A DNA stretch of 64,000 nucleotides. Origin: Adiantum capillus-veneris (lineage: Eukaryota; Streptophyta; Polypodiopsida; Polypodiales; Pteridaceae). This document shows positions 10,094-21,019 of this stretch, piece by piece. The position numbers were made by a program, and so were the translations under genes. Position 1 is the first letter of the stretch; each line of letters begins with the position of its first letter. The notes beneath the pieces are model-generated. The model worked only from the letters and a program-made list of their open reading frames with translations, made no database searches and was not told the DNA's origin. Where the stretch lies: assembly GCA_014529385.2 (NCBI GenBank), contig CM043959.1:48549928-48613927 (forward strand), written 5' to 3'.

Positions 10094-13000
10094 AACCTGC
10101 GATTTCCAACTGTGGGGCAACAAAAGCAAAGTACGCAAAATCTACTGCCAAGATGATCACAGATGTGTGAGCCAGCGATGCAAACGCACTTGTCACCAGG
10201 AATGTGACTGGGGTTGCAAAGTAAAGCGACTCCAATGGAATGTGGGAAGCCCGGCGGCAGATGCCCAACCGTGGCTCAAGGAATACACAGAAGACATGCC
10301 CAGCAGGGGTACTTCGAGTCGTCAGGATACGTCGGCTCCAGATTTTCTTCGGCGGGGGCTCTAGGTGAAGAGACCCTCCATGCTAACCAAGCAGCAATCA
10401 AGAACAAAGAAGCGGCCAGTCATTGGGTAGCCGCGGGGACACAATGCAAAGTGTACCCCTTCAACAATCACCTACAATCAGCCTCCAGTTGGATCGGCCC
10501 TCAAGATATGCAATTTCTCATCAGTCAGGCTTGTCAGGAGTCGACAAGCACCTTGTGAAGAGGTAAGCAGACCTGAAGTCACTCGTGGCTATCAACCATT
10601 GAGCTTCAACCTGGTATTGGTAAGGCTTGGCAGAGCGGCCCAAGGTAAGGGACCGACTCATTCAGATACAGCCTCAGCTGTCAACATGGATGGCGAGGTG
10701 ACTTAGCATTGGCACTTCAAGCCTGCGTGACACAGGCTCAGAGTCACGGTGGCAGTGGCCCAAATAGCAATCAAGCTTGGACGGCATCTCCAGCTCAAGA
10801 CATCACAGGTGGAAAGAAAAGCAAAGCAGTTCAGCAGCCAAGGCCTGGGAACCTAACCGTCATAGCAGCGGAGCTAAGTGTAGCTCTCACCAAAATCACT
10901 TGGGCAAGCCCCCATGAGAAATCGGAACAAATAGCGCCATGGATGGAGGGCGTGTTAGGAATACTCCACACTCATGCAGATTTGGGGTAGGAACCTAAAG
11001 ACTGGATTGAGACCACTTCAAAGGAAGTAGGCATAGGTACAAGGATGCTACCACAAAATGTATCAAGACAAAGGACACAACGAAGCCGCGAGCTACAAAG
11101 CACATGGGATGGGACGGGGTTGCTCATCCTTCTAAGTATCTCCTGGATTGTGTTGGGCGCAGTTCAGAGACGCGGTGACTTGATGTAAGACAACACAAAG
11201 CAGCTAGCCGCCAGCCAGAGTTTATCCTAAGATGACCAAGGCCTGCTTCGGCACAGTCAGAGCAAAGGAGTAGAGCCAAGGCTTCTTCACCATGAGGGGA
11301 CAACGAGATGTCACCCTAGCATGTAGTCTAGTGGGACTCTCTCGAGGTTAGGCTAGACAGCCCCCTCCAACCAGCAGCAACAGCAGCGGCGAGGTAGGAG
11401 CCAAGGAAGGCCCTCCTCATCATCGGCAAAGACAAGCCGGCAGGGAAAGGCCGCGCTATATCAGCGTGAGGTCGAGAGTACCTCTTGCGGAGAATTCAAT
11501 CGGCAGGTGAAGGCAAGAAGACCGGATCCTAGCCCCAATCGTCAGCGGTTGAGCCCGGGGCTTCGGCAAAACACCCGAGAGCGGTTGAGCCTCCTCGAGG
11601 CAAAACACCCCAACTCAATCAGACGCAAGCAGCAACAAACAAACAGATCATCAAAAGCAGGACCGAGTGTCTGCGGAGTATCAGGCTACAGCCAGAGCCT
11701 CAAAGCAGCGAAGTGAACTTCAAAAGCAGGACAAGTGCCTGCCGAATATCAGTCTACCATGAGAGCCCCAACAACACACAAAGACAGGATCTTCACAAGC
11801 AGGACATGTGCCTGCAAACCATCAGGCTATGTAAGAGCCAGTTAGCATCAGCAAAGCCAGGGACCCGATTTCGACTCGGGTGGACCGTGCACCAACCAAC
11901 ACAGCGAAGCCGGGTACCCGCAGTGGGTGGACCGAGCATCAACCAACACAGCGAAGTCGGGTACCCGCAATTGGGCAGACCGAGCACCAACCACAACAGC
12001 GAAGCAGAGAACCCGCAGTGGGTAGACCGAGCACCAACCCAAACAGCGAAGCCGCGGACCCAACTTGACTTGGGTGGACCGAGCACAACCAAACCCTTGA
12101 AGCCGGATGACCCAGAAGTGGTGGACCGAGCACCACAGCGAAGCTGGAGGCCTGCAAGCGGGCGGGCCATGCACCTTTTTCCTTAGCACACAGATTCGGG
12201 GATAGCCCCCCACAAAGACGGCTCAACGCAGGAGCCACATGAGTAAGGCCCCCTCTCAAGAAGGCCGGAGGTTGAGTGATGCCTCCCGCAGTGACGGTCT
12301 ACCAGATAGCACTGCTCATATACGCAAGCCAACATCAGCCCAGTGGGTACATCTTCCGCAGAAGAAGGCAATCAAGGCTATGTCCACCCCGACGGTGGCA
12401 TAGACCCTCAAGCAAAGACACCTACATCCAGGCTCAGACAGGAGCCCCTCCAAGGTAAAAACAACAAATATGTCTACATCTGGCTCACAAGGAGCCATAC
12501 AGGTACCACGAAGAGTACACCTACATTCGGCTCAGACAAGAGCCTCAACAGGTACACATGCAATCAAGCCCAACATTCGGCTCATGATGGATCCTCAAAG
12601 GGCACACAAGAAAAGGAATGTGGTGCGACCACATCGGGCTCAAGAGGAAGAGCCCCACCATTAACCCTCTTTCTTCCAACCGAGCTTCAACCCTTTATCA
12701 AGATCGCAGCGGATCTAAACAAGGGAAAACACGAAGACCCAAGATGAGTGATTCTCAGGTTTTTTTTCGTCAACCAACGAAGGCAAGTTTGTTAAGAACA
12801 AGTCGAAGTTCTTCCAAAACTACACAGATATATGTGAGCACTTAGGCTCAACCCAGCGACAAGCTTCAAGCAGATAACAAGAAACAGAAGCGGTCGGCCA
12901 ATCTTCTTCTCGACGAGTTACCTACTTCAAGTCTTGCCCTCAAGTTTGCAAGACTCACATCCGAACTTTTAGGTTCAATCGAGTCCTGAAGTATGCCAAA

Positions 13001-13818
13001 GCTTCAAGGTATCAATGGGATTGTCCCTCCGGCAGTCTCAGGAAAACCTTGGTTTGTATGCCAAGGAAGTTATCAGATAGGCTTCATCTTTTTGGTCAAG
13101 GGACGAACTGGTTCTCAATAAGCCTAAAAGGTACCTTCAGCAGCGTACCTTACTTCAACGAGCAGGTAAGCTCATATCAGGACATCCAGGTCTACAATGA
13201 GCACTCAGTAAGTGCTTCAAGAAGGAAAATCCAAAGGCCAAATCTTCAGGAGGACCGCCGGCCTCGACAATCAAGCCTAAGGATTCAATTCAGCAGAGTA
13301 CCTTACTCTCCATCGAACGCGAAGCGAGCAAATCCTTTTCGGTGCTTGGGTGTTGCACCATGTAATCAACTCAGCTTAACGTGAAGTGGACCTTCGTCGC
13401 CATCCAGGAAGGAATCATCACGAAGTCAGACAAATCAGCTTCCAAGAAGCAGTGGGGATCAATGCAACTTGGTTCTCACACTAAAAGACGAGAGCTGCAT
13501 CGTCACTACAGCTACAGGTAAAACATCCGGAACAGACAGGTTCCTTGGCATGGATCATGCAGCCACTTGATCTATGCCCCCCCAATGTACATACATCTAT
13601 CATTCAAGCCCCATCAAAAAGTGCCAAGCGGACTTGGTACCCACAGCTTTTTCTGCATTCAGCAAGCACGGCTGTTTGAGATAGACATTGCCTCATCGGT
13701 AAGACCGCTCATGCAGCCCATTTTGGATTTCGTAGACGCACGTAGCTCTACACCCTCCAAAGCACTAACTAGGGAAATTCCAGCCCTAACAGTGCTACTC
13801 TCGGGACGAGAGTTCTCT
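10094..13818 (+). other. Internal region of element A: no gene recognised, rich in imperfect tandem repeats
   Basis: Only short open frames occur and none carries a recognisable retroelement motif. Instead there are successive blocks of imperfect repeats: AAGCAGGAC...TGCCTGC...ATCAGGCTA units at about 11655-11840, the 47-bp array at 11880-12170, and GGCTCAGACAGGAGCC-like units at about 12428-12590. The rest is Gln/Pro/Ser-rich in translation with stops in all frames. It looks like RNA-only cargo packaged through the LTR, primer site and polypurine signals, as in LARD elements. Confidence 0.7.
11880..12170 (+). repeat. 47-bp minisatellite, about six copies
   Basis: Units start GTGGACCGAGCACCAACC and continue with ACAGCGAAGC and a CCCGCAGTGG tail. 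The first two are exactly 47 bp (11880-11926, 11927-11973); later units vary between about 45 and 52 bp and the last is incomplete. Open frames crossing the array are by-products of the repeat. Confidence 0.88.
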
Positions 13819-13832
13819 AAGGGGGGGGTGTA
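13819..13832 (+). other. Polypurine tract of element A
   Basis: AAGGGGGGGGTGTA lies directly before the 3' LTR start at 13833, the usual position of the plus-strand priming site. Confidence 0.8.
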
Positions 13833-14855
13833 TGTTGGGCTCCGGTTGATTCGAAGCTCCCGGGGTGACGGTGGGACGGTGACCACCCAATCTCGGCTAG
13901 CCGTGGCACAGGCCGTGGGGACGCGCGATGGACCTGGTTGGGGACGACGGACGATGGGACATAGTCCTGACCTATATTTTCTCCTCACCACACCGTCTAG
14001 GTACTACGGACGCGTGCGGGGGTTTGAGAGCGCCCGGTAACGGGAGTGTCCCCCTCCACTTCATCACGTAGAGGTAATCGGGGGAGTTCGCCACGCACGG
14101 GGACTCCATGACCCAGTTTCGGGGCCGTCGGCTCGTAGTCGGCGGGTCTCTTCGGCGAGCGTCGGCAAGGCGCCTCATGCGGACAGGTGATCCGTTTTGG
14201 ACGTTCAAGTACTCCACGCCGAGGTCTTGACTTCCTCTACAAGCTCATCTATGCACATTCACGAACGCACGCCTGAGGTGCTCCTCGTTTGCAGACGAAG
14301 GCTACGGCAGATTCGTAGTCGGTTCATTTCGGCGAGCGTCGGCTTGGCGCTACGCGCGGACGGTATGTCCGATTTGGACGTTTAGGTACTCCACGCGGAG
14401 ACCTCGGCTTCCTCTTTGAGATTAGCCATGCACACTCATGAACGCGCGCCCGTGGCGCTCCTCATTCTCAACTGACGGGCTGCTGGCAGGTTCAACCCAC
14501 CCCGACCCAAGGCGGTCCGGGGCAAATTTACAAGATAGCCCAAAGTGGCCTGAGAGAGTTCCAGAGGGGACTCTCAGATATGCGCTCAAGGCCTGAATAG
14601 CCTCATTCGCTCAACTTGAACCTAAAGACGCTTCCACACTCAACTAAACTTCAACTCCGCGCGGTGCCACCAAGGCTCTCGCGCACGTCAAGCAAGACGT
14701 GATCTCAGGCCGTTTTTTGGACGAGCCCATCAACGAGCCACCAAAGGGACTCAAGTCAATGGATGCGAGCCTCCCAGCATGTGAGCTCTAAGTTGCGGGC
14801 CCTTGGCCTCTTGGTGAAGGTGTTCATCTTGAGTGTCCCGGGAGTCCCCGTAACA
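13833..14855 (+). repeat. 3' LTR of element A (complete, 1023 bp)
   Basis: It begins TGTTGGGCTCCGG and ends CCCGTAACA, directly before the GGTAC target duplication. It is GC-rich and matches the pieces of the 5' LTR with scattered substitutions, many of them C/T differences. It is the reference used to interpret the broken 5' LTR. Confidence 0.92.
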
Positions 14856-14934
14856 GGTACAAACAACCCCAAAAGGTGGACGGCCCCAGGCTAGTGTGCC
14901 CCCAATATTATGTACTAAGGTTATGATGTACTAA

Positions 14935-15248
14935 CGTTGCGTTCAGACTGAGCGGTGGAAGAGAAAGGCAAAGGGGTGTGTTGTTCAGATGGTGATCTCT
15001 GATTGGGCAATCAACTAGCTTGCATCTTTCGGGCCCATGAAGACCAGGATGAACCCCTCCCCCCGGAAGAAACGAGCTTCCACCTGGAAGCCTACAAAAG
15101 GAGGAGGTAGCTCGGATTCGCCGCCTGCAAAAGGAGCAGCCAACTCGGATTCGACCAAGCCTTGTGCTTTCCTCCGCATTGTGTAAACTGCAGGCGGTGG
15201 AAGAAGAGAGAGGGCTTGCTTCTTCCATCGCGTTGTCTGAACCCACCC
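14935..15248. mobile_element. MITE-like element, 314 bp
   Basis: The sequence from CGTTGCGTTCAGAC at 14935 is mirrored, imperfectly, by the reverse complement of the end (GGGTGGGTTCAGAC... at 15248). Both arms carry TTCAGAC and, further in, TGGAAGA. TAA flanks both ends (14932-14934 and 15249-15251), the target length of PIF/Harbinger elements. There is no coding sequence. The arms are imperfect and the 3-bp repeat is short, so this is a moderate call. Confidence 0.5.
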
Positions 15249-15251
15249 TAA

Positions 15252-16114
15252 ATTGTGTAGCTTGAAGGTGATGTGTCTTATGCGGGTTGGCCATGGTGGG
15301 GGTTTAGCTTGTTGGATCGCTCGCCTCTATAAACCCTCAGGTTGGGCTTGCTACTTGCCCTTCATTCTTGTGCACAAGAATGCATTGTCACCTTCAGGGT
15401 GCTCCCTACAAACCACCATTGGCGAGAAGATCTTTGATGTAGTAACGTTGTTGTACAGGCTTTCAAATGCGCCCTTCCAATTTGAAACAGTAAAATAGAG
15501 CCCATGTGAGGGTTGTTTCAATCTCATCGTCTCTATATTGGGGTTTCTACCCTAGTAGAGGCCCATTCTCAACCCATACTCATGTGAGGGTTGTTTCAAT
15601 CTCATTGTTTCTATATTGGGGGTTTCTACCCTAGCAGAGGCCCATACTCAAAGGTATGCAAGGACTATAACTTGTAATTGACAATAGAGAACAATGAAAG
15701 AGACCCCACAAGTTATTGCTTCAATCGGTGAAAATCCAAATTTCAAAAGTAGGGGGTGTCCCAACGAAAAAGTAGCCTCCCAATATTTACACAATGGCAG
15801 CTTAAAACGGTAGTATCAACTATAGGGCTATAGCTTCTCTAAGTATGAGGGCTCTCCATATGCACGCTTAATGGACCTATAGGGAAGCCCTCTGAGAGGG
15901 CTCCCCCACATGCCCTTTGAAAGCACAGGAGGAGGGTCCTTTAGCTAAACTTATCGCTCCATAGCAGCTCAAGCAACACAATACGTTGTTTGCCTGAGAT
16001 TATCGAGATGGCCAATTGCAAGCTACTATCTTTTAACTAGGGGGTGCCTCAACCACCCCCCATAACATCGAATCACATTTTTAGCAACTTGTAGACGATT
16101 CACTCATGCAAACT
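15252..16114. other. Intergenic stretch with a 78-bp tandem duplication
   Basis: No gene recognised. An 81-codon open frame at 15253-15498 has no motif I know. The segment starting CATGTGAGGGTTGTTTCAAT occurs twice in tandem (15503-15580 and 15581 to about 15656), with a few substitutions. The rest is unremarkable up to the LTR at 16115. Confidence 0.6.
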
Positions 16115-19002
16115 TGTCATAGTAACTAATATCTAATTCTCGTAAATGATTTTCTCATGTTAAACTGATCATTTAATATGGGGAAGTGCCAGGGGAGAAA
16201 AAGCTGGAATATTGGTTAAGCTGGCAGACTGGCCACAATAGGGATCCAAAGGAGGGAAAATACGGATCCAAAAGGGGGGGCCATCTGCAAAAGAGCAACG
16301 TGCAACAATGGGCTTAAAAGACCCTAAGGTTCAGCCCATTGAGACTTCCAAAAATGCTAAGGTTCCAAAATTCAAAGGATGTGTCCAAAGGTCAAACATT
16401 AGGAAAATTGGATGCTTTGTGTGTGTCCCAAAAAGTCTTCATGCATCCCTACATAGGAGGGGGTGAGCCCTAGTTGTAGGACATGAGAGAAAAACTCACA
16501 CACACACACACACACAAGCTCCCTTTACACAAAGGGAATGAGGGACACATCTCAGCTCCCTAGCCCAGATGCCGACAAGGTGTACTGGAGGTGGACCGAT
16601 GAGAATTAAGCTAGAGTAAATCTAGTTTAATTAATTCCAAAACACTTAATAAAAGAACCAATAGGAATTAAGCTCTCTAGAAGACTATTGGACATTCTCC
16701 CAAGGGGTCCAATGAGCATTCAACAGTCCAATGGCTTGCTTGATTCCTATTGGCCAGGAGGCAAAGGGATCCAATGAGATTTTAGTTGAATTAATTAATT
16801 ACCTAAAGCTCTCACAAAAGGGGAAAGGGGGACACATGTCAGAAGACTATCACTTATGCTACATAACTTTCATTGGCTAAGCTGGGAGAGGTTCAATGAG
16901 GTGCTAGCAAGAGAAAATAGCAAGAGGGGTCGACCAAGAGAGAGAAGGGGCTAATTTTTCAAAGGAATTATCCACACACACTCACAGAAGCTCATGTGTA
17001 GAGTAAGAAGACTCTCTCTCCTTCTCAAGCTTTAATGGAAAGCTTATCACATGCTTCAAACTTGTGAGAAGTGAGGTCTACACCAACAACTCTTGGCTTT
17101 GTGATGCAAATCCAACCAAGAGACAAGCTTCAATGCATGCTCATCTCCTCTACCATGCTAATTACTAAGCTAAGCTATGCTAATATGAATGTGAGGAGAT
17201 GTACATCTTTCTCGTAAGACTACTCCTCCTTCCTCTCAATCTACTCTCATGCCCCGCTAGCTCTCACCATCTTCGAAGGTGTGTGAGGTCTTGGGTCTGA
17301 GACTGTGAGGGAATTGATGTTGTGTTTGATAAGTGTTTTGCTTAGTGCTTGAAGTTTCCATCTTCATTGCACTAGCTAGTATTGAAGGAACACGAAGAAT
17401 TGTATTGTAAAATGTCTCACTTGATGGGAGAAACCATAATACAAAGCCTTTTGGAGGGGGGACCAGCTCCATGCAAATCTGGTCCTCAACTGTTGTCAAT
17501 AACTTAATTTCTCTCTCTTTTGAAGTATTGTTCATGCTATCTAACTAGGTGTTATACTTTTTCTTGCCCTCTCTACCCAAGCACTCCCGTTATTCTCATT
17601 AGGAATCTATTCTAATGAAATGCTCACTATGTTCATGCTATTTTTCACTACACACAAGTAATTAGGCCATTAACACTAGGTTGGTAATGGGACACTTTTA
17701 TGTCCTGTTAAGTGACCATTCTCCTTGAATTATGTCAAGAGTTTCAAAATGGATTTTGAGGTGCTATCTATCTAGAAAGTTGTCTCATGAGCTGAAAAAA
17801 ACTCAACATTTTTTTGGAATATCAATTCCATCTTTAACCTTGTCCTTGCACAACAATTCACAACCTAAACTGTGTGAAAAAACGGGTCCTGTTTTTGGCT
17901 TTTTTCAACTTTTTGCAACTATACCACTCTAGAATTCATGTTTGTGAGGTCTATAATGCTAGAGAACTATCTTTAGTAGTCCTCAACATGTCCTGATGCT
18001 TCTAAGGAGAAATAAATGTTAAAGTTGTAAGTTATGACCAAAGTACAAAAATTGTCAAATCCTGTTTTTTTTGCCAATTTTAGCTCTTCTATGATTTTTT
18101 TGGTGGCTTTCATGATATCCAAATGCAGTTTTGATTTTCTATGTCGCATATTGTAACATAAAGCTAATATTCCTTGAGTTTTGGGGCACCTAATACCCTA
18201 TTTTGCATAGTAGACAACGATGGTTGATTTTTTCAATTATAGAAGAAAACGAAACATTCTAGTATATCAAGTATAGCTTTTTCAATATTGTTAGTTTCTT
18301 GTGACAACTACATGTATTTTGTAGGTAGTAACCATATCTAGTCATAAGGATCAAATTTGGCTAGATATTGAATAGTTTCTATGGGATTCTACAACTCATA
18401 ATGTTGAACCCAGTTTTTTCATGTTTGCTGTATTTAGCACTTCATCTTTGTCCCCAAGATTCCCCTTGGTAAGAGATGTAATATTCTTTTGACATGCTCC
18501 ATGGCTCCTTATGAACCTAAAGGACAATAGGGAACTAAGAAAACATGCATATATTTATTGAGCGTGGCTATAGAAACTTTGATGATAGGTTTGAAGAATG
18601 GTAAAAATTCAACTTTTTTGTACCTATTTCTTTTGGAAAAAAAAAAAATAGTGAGTGAGAAGCAATCATATGTTCTGATCACCAACCCATTGAAGTTAAC
18701 TAGGGAATTTATCTCAAGTCCTACAAAAATCCCTAATCTTATTTTTATGCAACAAAACGTAAGAAATGACTGTTTTGATGAAAATGTACTAGTCCATCAA
18801 CTTTGGAGGCTTGGTGTGACCAAAAGATGAGAAATTTTACAAGTTTCTTATTTTTTACATGTGTAGTAGGCCTTGAACTATAACCTCATGAAAGGACTTT
18901 ACAAAATGAGTGGATCTACTATGGTTTTGGAGGTTTTTTTCAAAACCCTGAAAGGACACTTTTATGTCCTGTTAGGTTACCAACCTAGTGTTAAATGTTA
19001 CA
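16115..19002 (+). repeat. 5' LTR of gypsy-1, interrupted
   Basis: It starts TGTCATAGTAACTAATATC and ends ATGTTACA, with a 1.3-kb DNA element inserted eight to twelve bases before the end (17674-18990). Without that insertion the LTR is about 1.57 kb. A short CA run (16495-16517) corresponds to the long CA array in the 3' LTR. AGCTCTC...TCTCGTAAGA and TAATACAAAGCC... segments are shared with the other LTRs of the family. Confidence 0.9.
17674..18990. mobile_element. Non-coding DNA element with CACTAGG termini (1317 bp)
   Basis: The left end CACTAGGTTGGTAA is matched exactly by the reverse complement of the right end (TTACCAACCTAGTG). The subterminal sequence GGACACTTTTATGTCC occurs next to both ends (about 17690 and 18954). 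TTAA flanks both sides (17670-17673 and 18991-18994), and other LTR copies show the empty site CATTAAATG. The data fit either a TTAA duplication with CACTAGG ends or a TA duplication with ACACTAGG ends. The interior is AT-rich and has no transposase; the longest open frame (18558-18830) has no known motif. It is a non-autonomous element of uncertain superfamily. Confidence 0.85.
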
Positions 19003-19003
19003 T

Positions 19004-19016
19004 TGGTATCAAAGCA
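19004..19016 (+). other. Primer-binding site of gypsy-1
   Basis: TGGTATCAAAGCA, one base after the LTR end, is one mismatch from the standard initiator-tRNA-Met site. Confidence 0.88.
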
Positions 19017-19423
19017 CAAGGTTTCTCTTTTCTTTCTCAAGAAGGGAGGGGGAGGTCCTCAAGCTAGCTATAAATGGTTGGTATTATTAATTGCATGTGA
19101 GTAAGTAGAATAGGGATTTTCAGCCTTGCAGTGCGCCTGCCTTTGTGCAGTTAAGGGGCATCACCATCGAGAGCTATGGTCTTAATAGTGGAGTCCTACG
19201 GGGCTTGCCTACAGCTAAACCACTATTGAGCTATTAGAAGCTTGATAGGAGCTGGTGTTATTTTGGTGTTGAACGACCCTCTCTTCTATTCCTTGCAATT
19301 CATGGTATTCGAGCCACGGGTACAATAGCTTGAGTGCTTTTTCTAAAGGGGTAAAGAGGAGTAGCAACTAGGGCTTGAAGTGCCAAAGTACACCTAAAAA
19401 GTTTACACATAAAAGTTGTTAGA

Positions 19424-20930
19424 ATGGCTGACAATAGTAAAGAGAGTGAAATTAATGTTGATAACTTTGATTTTGCTAATGAGCAGGCTACTAATGATGC
19501 CCCTATGCTTGTTAACTATCTTGTTTCTAGCCTTCAACAAGCCATGGGCAATCCATCCCTCCAAAGTGAAGTGCAACGGCAACTTCGTGCTCATGGGATT
19601 CTCCAAGCTCCCCACCATGACGAAAGAGCACTTAGGAAGCCTCCTTGCGAGACTTCCAAAAGAGGCCTCTCTCCGATTTGGGAAGAAGAAGAGGATCCAT
19701 GCGAAGGGCTCAAAATTTTGCTTCTTGATGATGCATCTCCTTCCCAAAGAAGAATTCAAGAGCCTCCACCGAAGGAACGAGAAAGAAGCGAGTCTCCTGC
19801 CACCTCGGCAGAGATGGCTCCACAAAGACGGCGAGCTAAACGCTCTCCATCACCTCCAAAACGGAGAAGACCATCGTATTCTTCTCCACACCATAATTCA
19901 AAGAGGGATGACAAAAAGCAAGAGAAGAAAAAGGCGAGAAAGAGGACACCCTCTTCTCCATCTTCTTCATCCTCTTCCTCTTATGAACATGATGGTGAAG
20001 ACAAAGAAGATCAAGGCAAGAAAAAGGCGAGAAAGAGGTCACCCTCTTCTCCATCTTCACCTTCTGACGAAAGTGATGGTGCAACCTTTGAACCATCAAA
20101 AAGAAGAGGCCATAGGAAATTCTATGCCGCGTGGAAGAGGTCGTCCAAGCTCAAGAAGTTCAAAGAGGGAGGGAAGAGTATCTCTTTCCTTACCTACGAT
20201 GGCACCTTTGGTGCTACGGACAAAGTCTTGGCCTTTATTCAACAGTTCGATGTGGCGTTTGGAGATGAGGGCATCACTGAGTCCTCTAAGCTACGCCATG
20301 TAGCTATGCACTTTCAAAAGTCCACCAGGCAATAATGGTCTAGCCTACGGGCCAACGGTGAAGCGCCACCAACGTGGAAAGCTTTAAGAGCTTCCATTAT
20401 GAAGCAGTTTTTGGCCACCAATGCCAAAGACAAAGTACTCACTGAATGGCGAAGCTTGAAGCTCTCTCCCTACGAATCCGTTCACAAATATGTAGACAAG
20501 TTTTGGGACTTATAACTCAAAGCCACTGTCTTTAAGAAGTTGGATTTTGGAGAGCAAAAGCAACAATTTTGTGGGGGCTTAACTGAAGAAATGGCGGAGT
20601 ATGTCAACTCCCAAAGGCCACGCACCATATCGACGGTTATACACCATACTATGGTGGCTTCTCGAATCAATTTCCAAACGGTGGACTAAAAGAAATTCTA
20701 AGCCCACGAAAAACAAGGGTTCCAATGAGCCTAAGGGGAAGGACAATGTCCAAAAGTCTCCTAAGGGCAACTCCAACAAAGCTAAAGAGAAGGGAGTTTA
20801 CAAAGGCAAAAATAAACTCTCTCCTGAAGAGCTTGAGCGTTATCGCAAGGATAACCGATGTTTCAAGTGCGGCAAGCAAGGGCATGCGTACCACGCTTGT
20901 CCCCAAAAGAACACCTACCATAACCTCCTA
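19424..20930 (+). pseudogene. Gypsy-1 gag (capsid and zinc knuckle), broken
   Basis: The frame opens with ATG at 19424 and runs to a TAA at 20333-20335, within the capsid-like part. The first 60 residues resemble the gag of element B. Residues about 70-230 are a low-complexity Ser/Pro/Lys/Arg region with repeated KKARKR and SPSSPSS blocks. The capsid-like segment follows (FLTYDGTFGATDKVLAFIQQ). After the stop, capsid-like sequence continues (about 20336-20690) with more stops and frame changes. A CCHC zinc knuckle (CFKCGKQGHAYHAC) lies at about 20863-20905. In a live element this protein would form the particle and bind RNA. Confidence 0.85.
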
Positions 20931-21019
20931 GAGCTACCTTGGTCGAAATCCAAGAGGAGGAAACTCACCACAAAGGATCTCCTCTATGCCATGCTTGGGA
21001 AAAGGTAAGAGAACATGAT

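Larger units (their letters stand above)
4042..14860 (+). mobile_element. Element A: non-coding LTR retrotransposon with perfect target duplication
   Basis: The 5-bp repeat GGTAC lies immediately outside both ends (4042-4046 and 14856-14860). The 5' LTR starts TGCTGGGCTCTGG at 4047 and the 3' LTR starts TGTTGGGCTCCGG at 13833; both end GTAACA (10077 and 14855). A tRNA-Met-type primer site follows the 5' LTR and a G-rich polypurine tract precedes the 3' LTR, so the element reads on the plus strand. The internal 3.7 kb has no recognisable gag, protease, reverse transcriptase or integrase. It is therefore a LARD-like, non-autonomous element that would need proteins from a partner. Two later insertions lie in its 5' LTR. 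Boundaries are firm; assignment to a superfamily is not possible without coding sequence. Confidence 0.9.

Noticed and set aside
11793..12259. Open frames of 106-157 codons on both strands across the 47-bp array
   Set aside because: The repeat has no stop in several frames; the frames overlap each other on both strands and carry no motif.
17674..18990. Ordinary CACTA element with a 3-bp target duplication
   Set aside because: The empty site CATTAAATG and the flanks CATTAA and TTAAATG allow a 2- or 4-bp duplication but not 3 bp with symmetrical ends.
19403..20303. Overlapping 295-codon plus-strand and 140-codon minus-strand frames
   Set aside because: They lie over the gag frame starting at 19424, which alone matches the sister element B.
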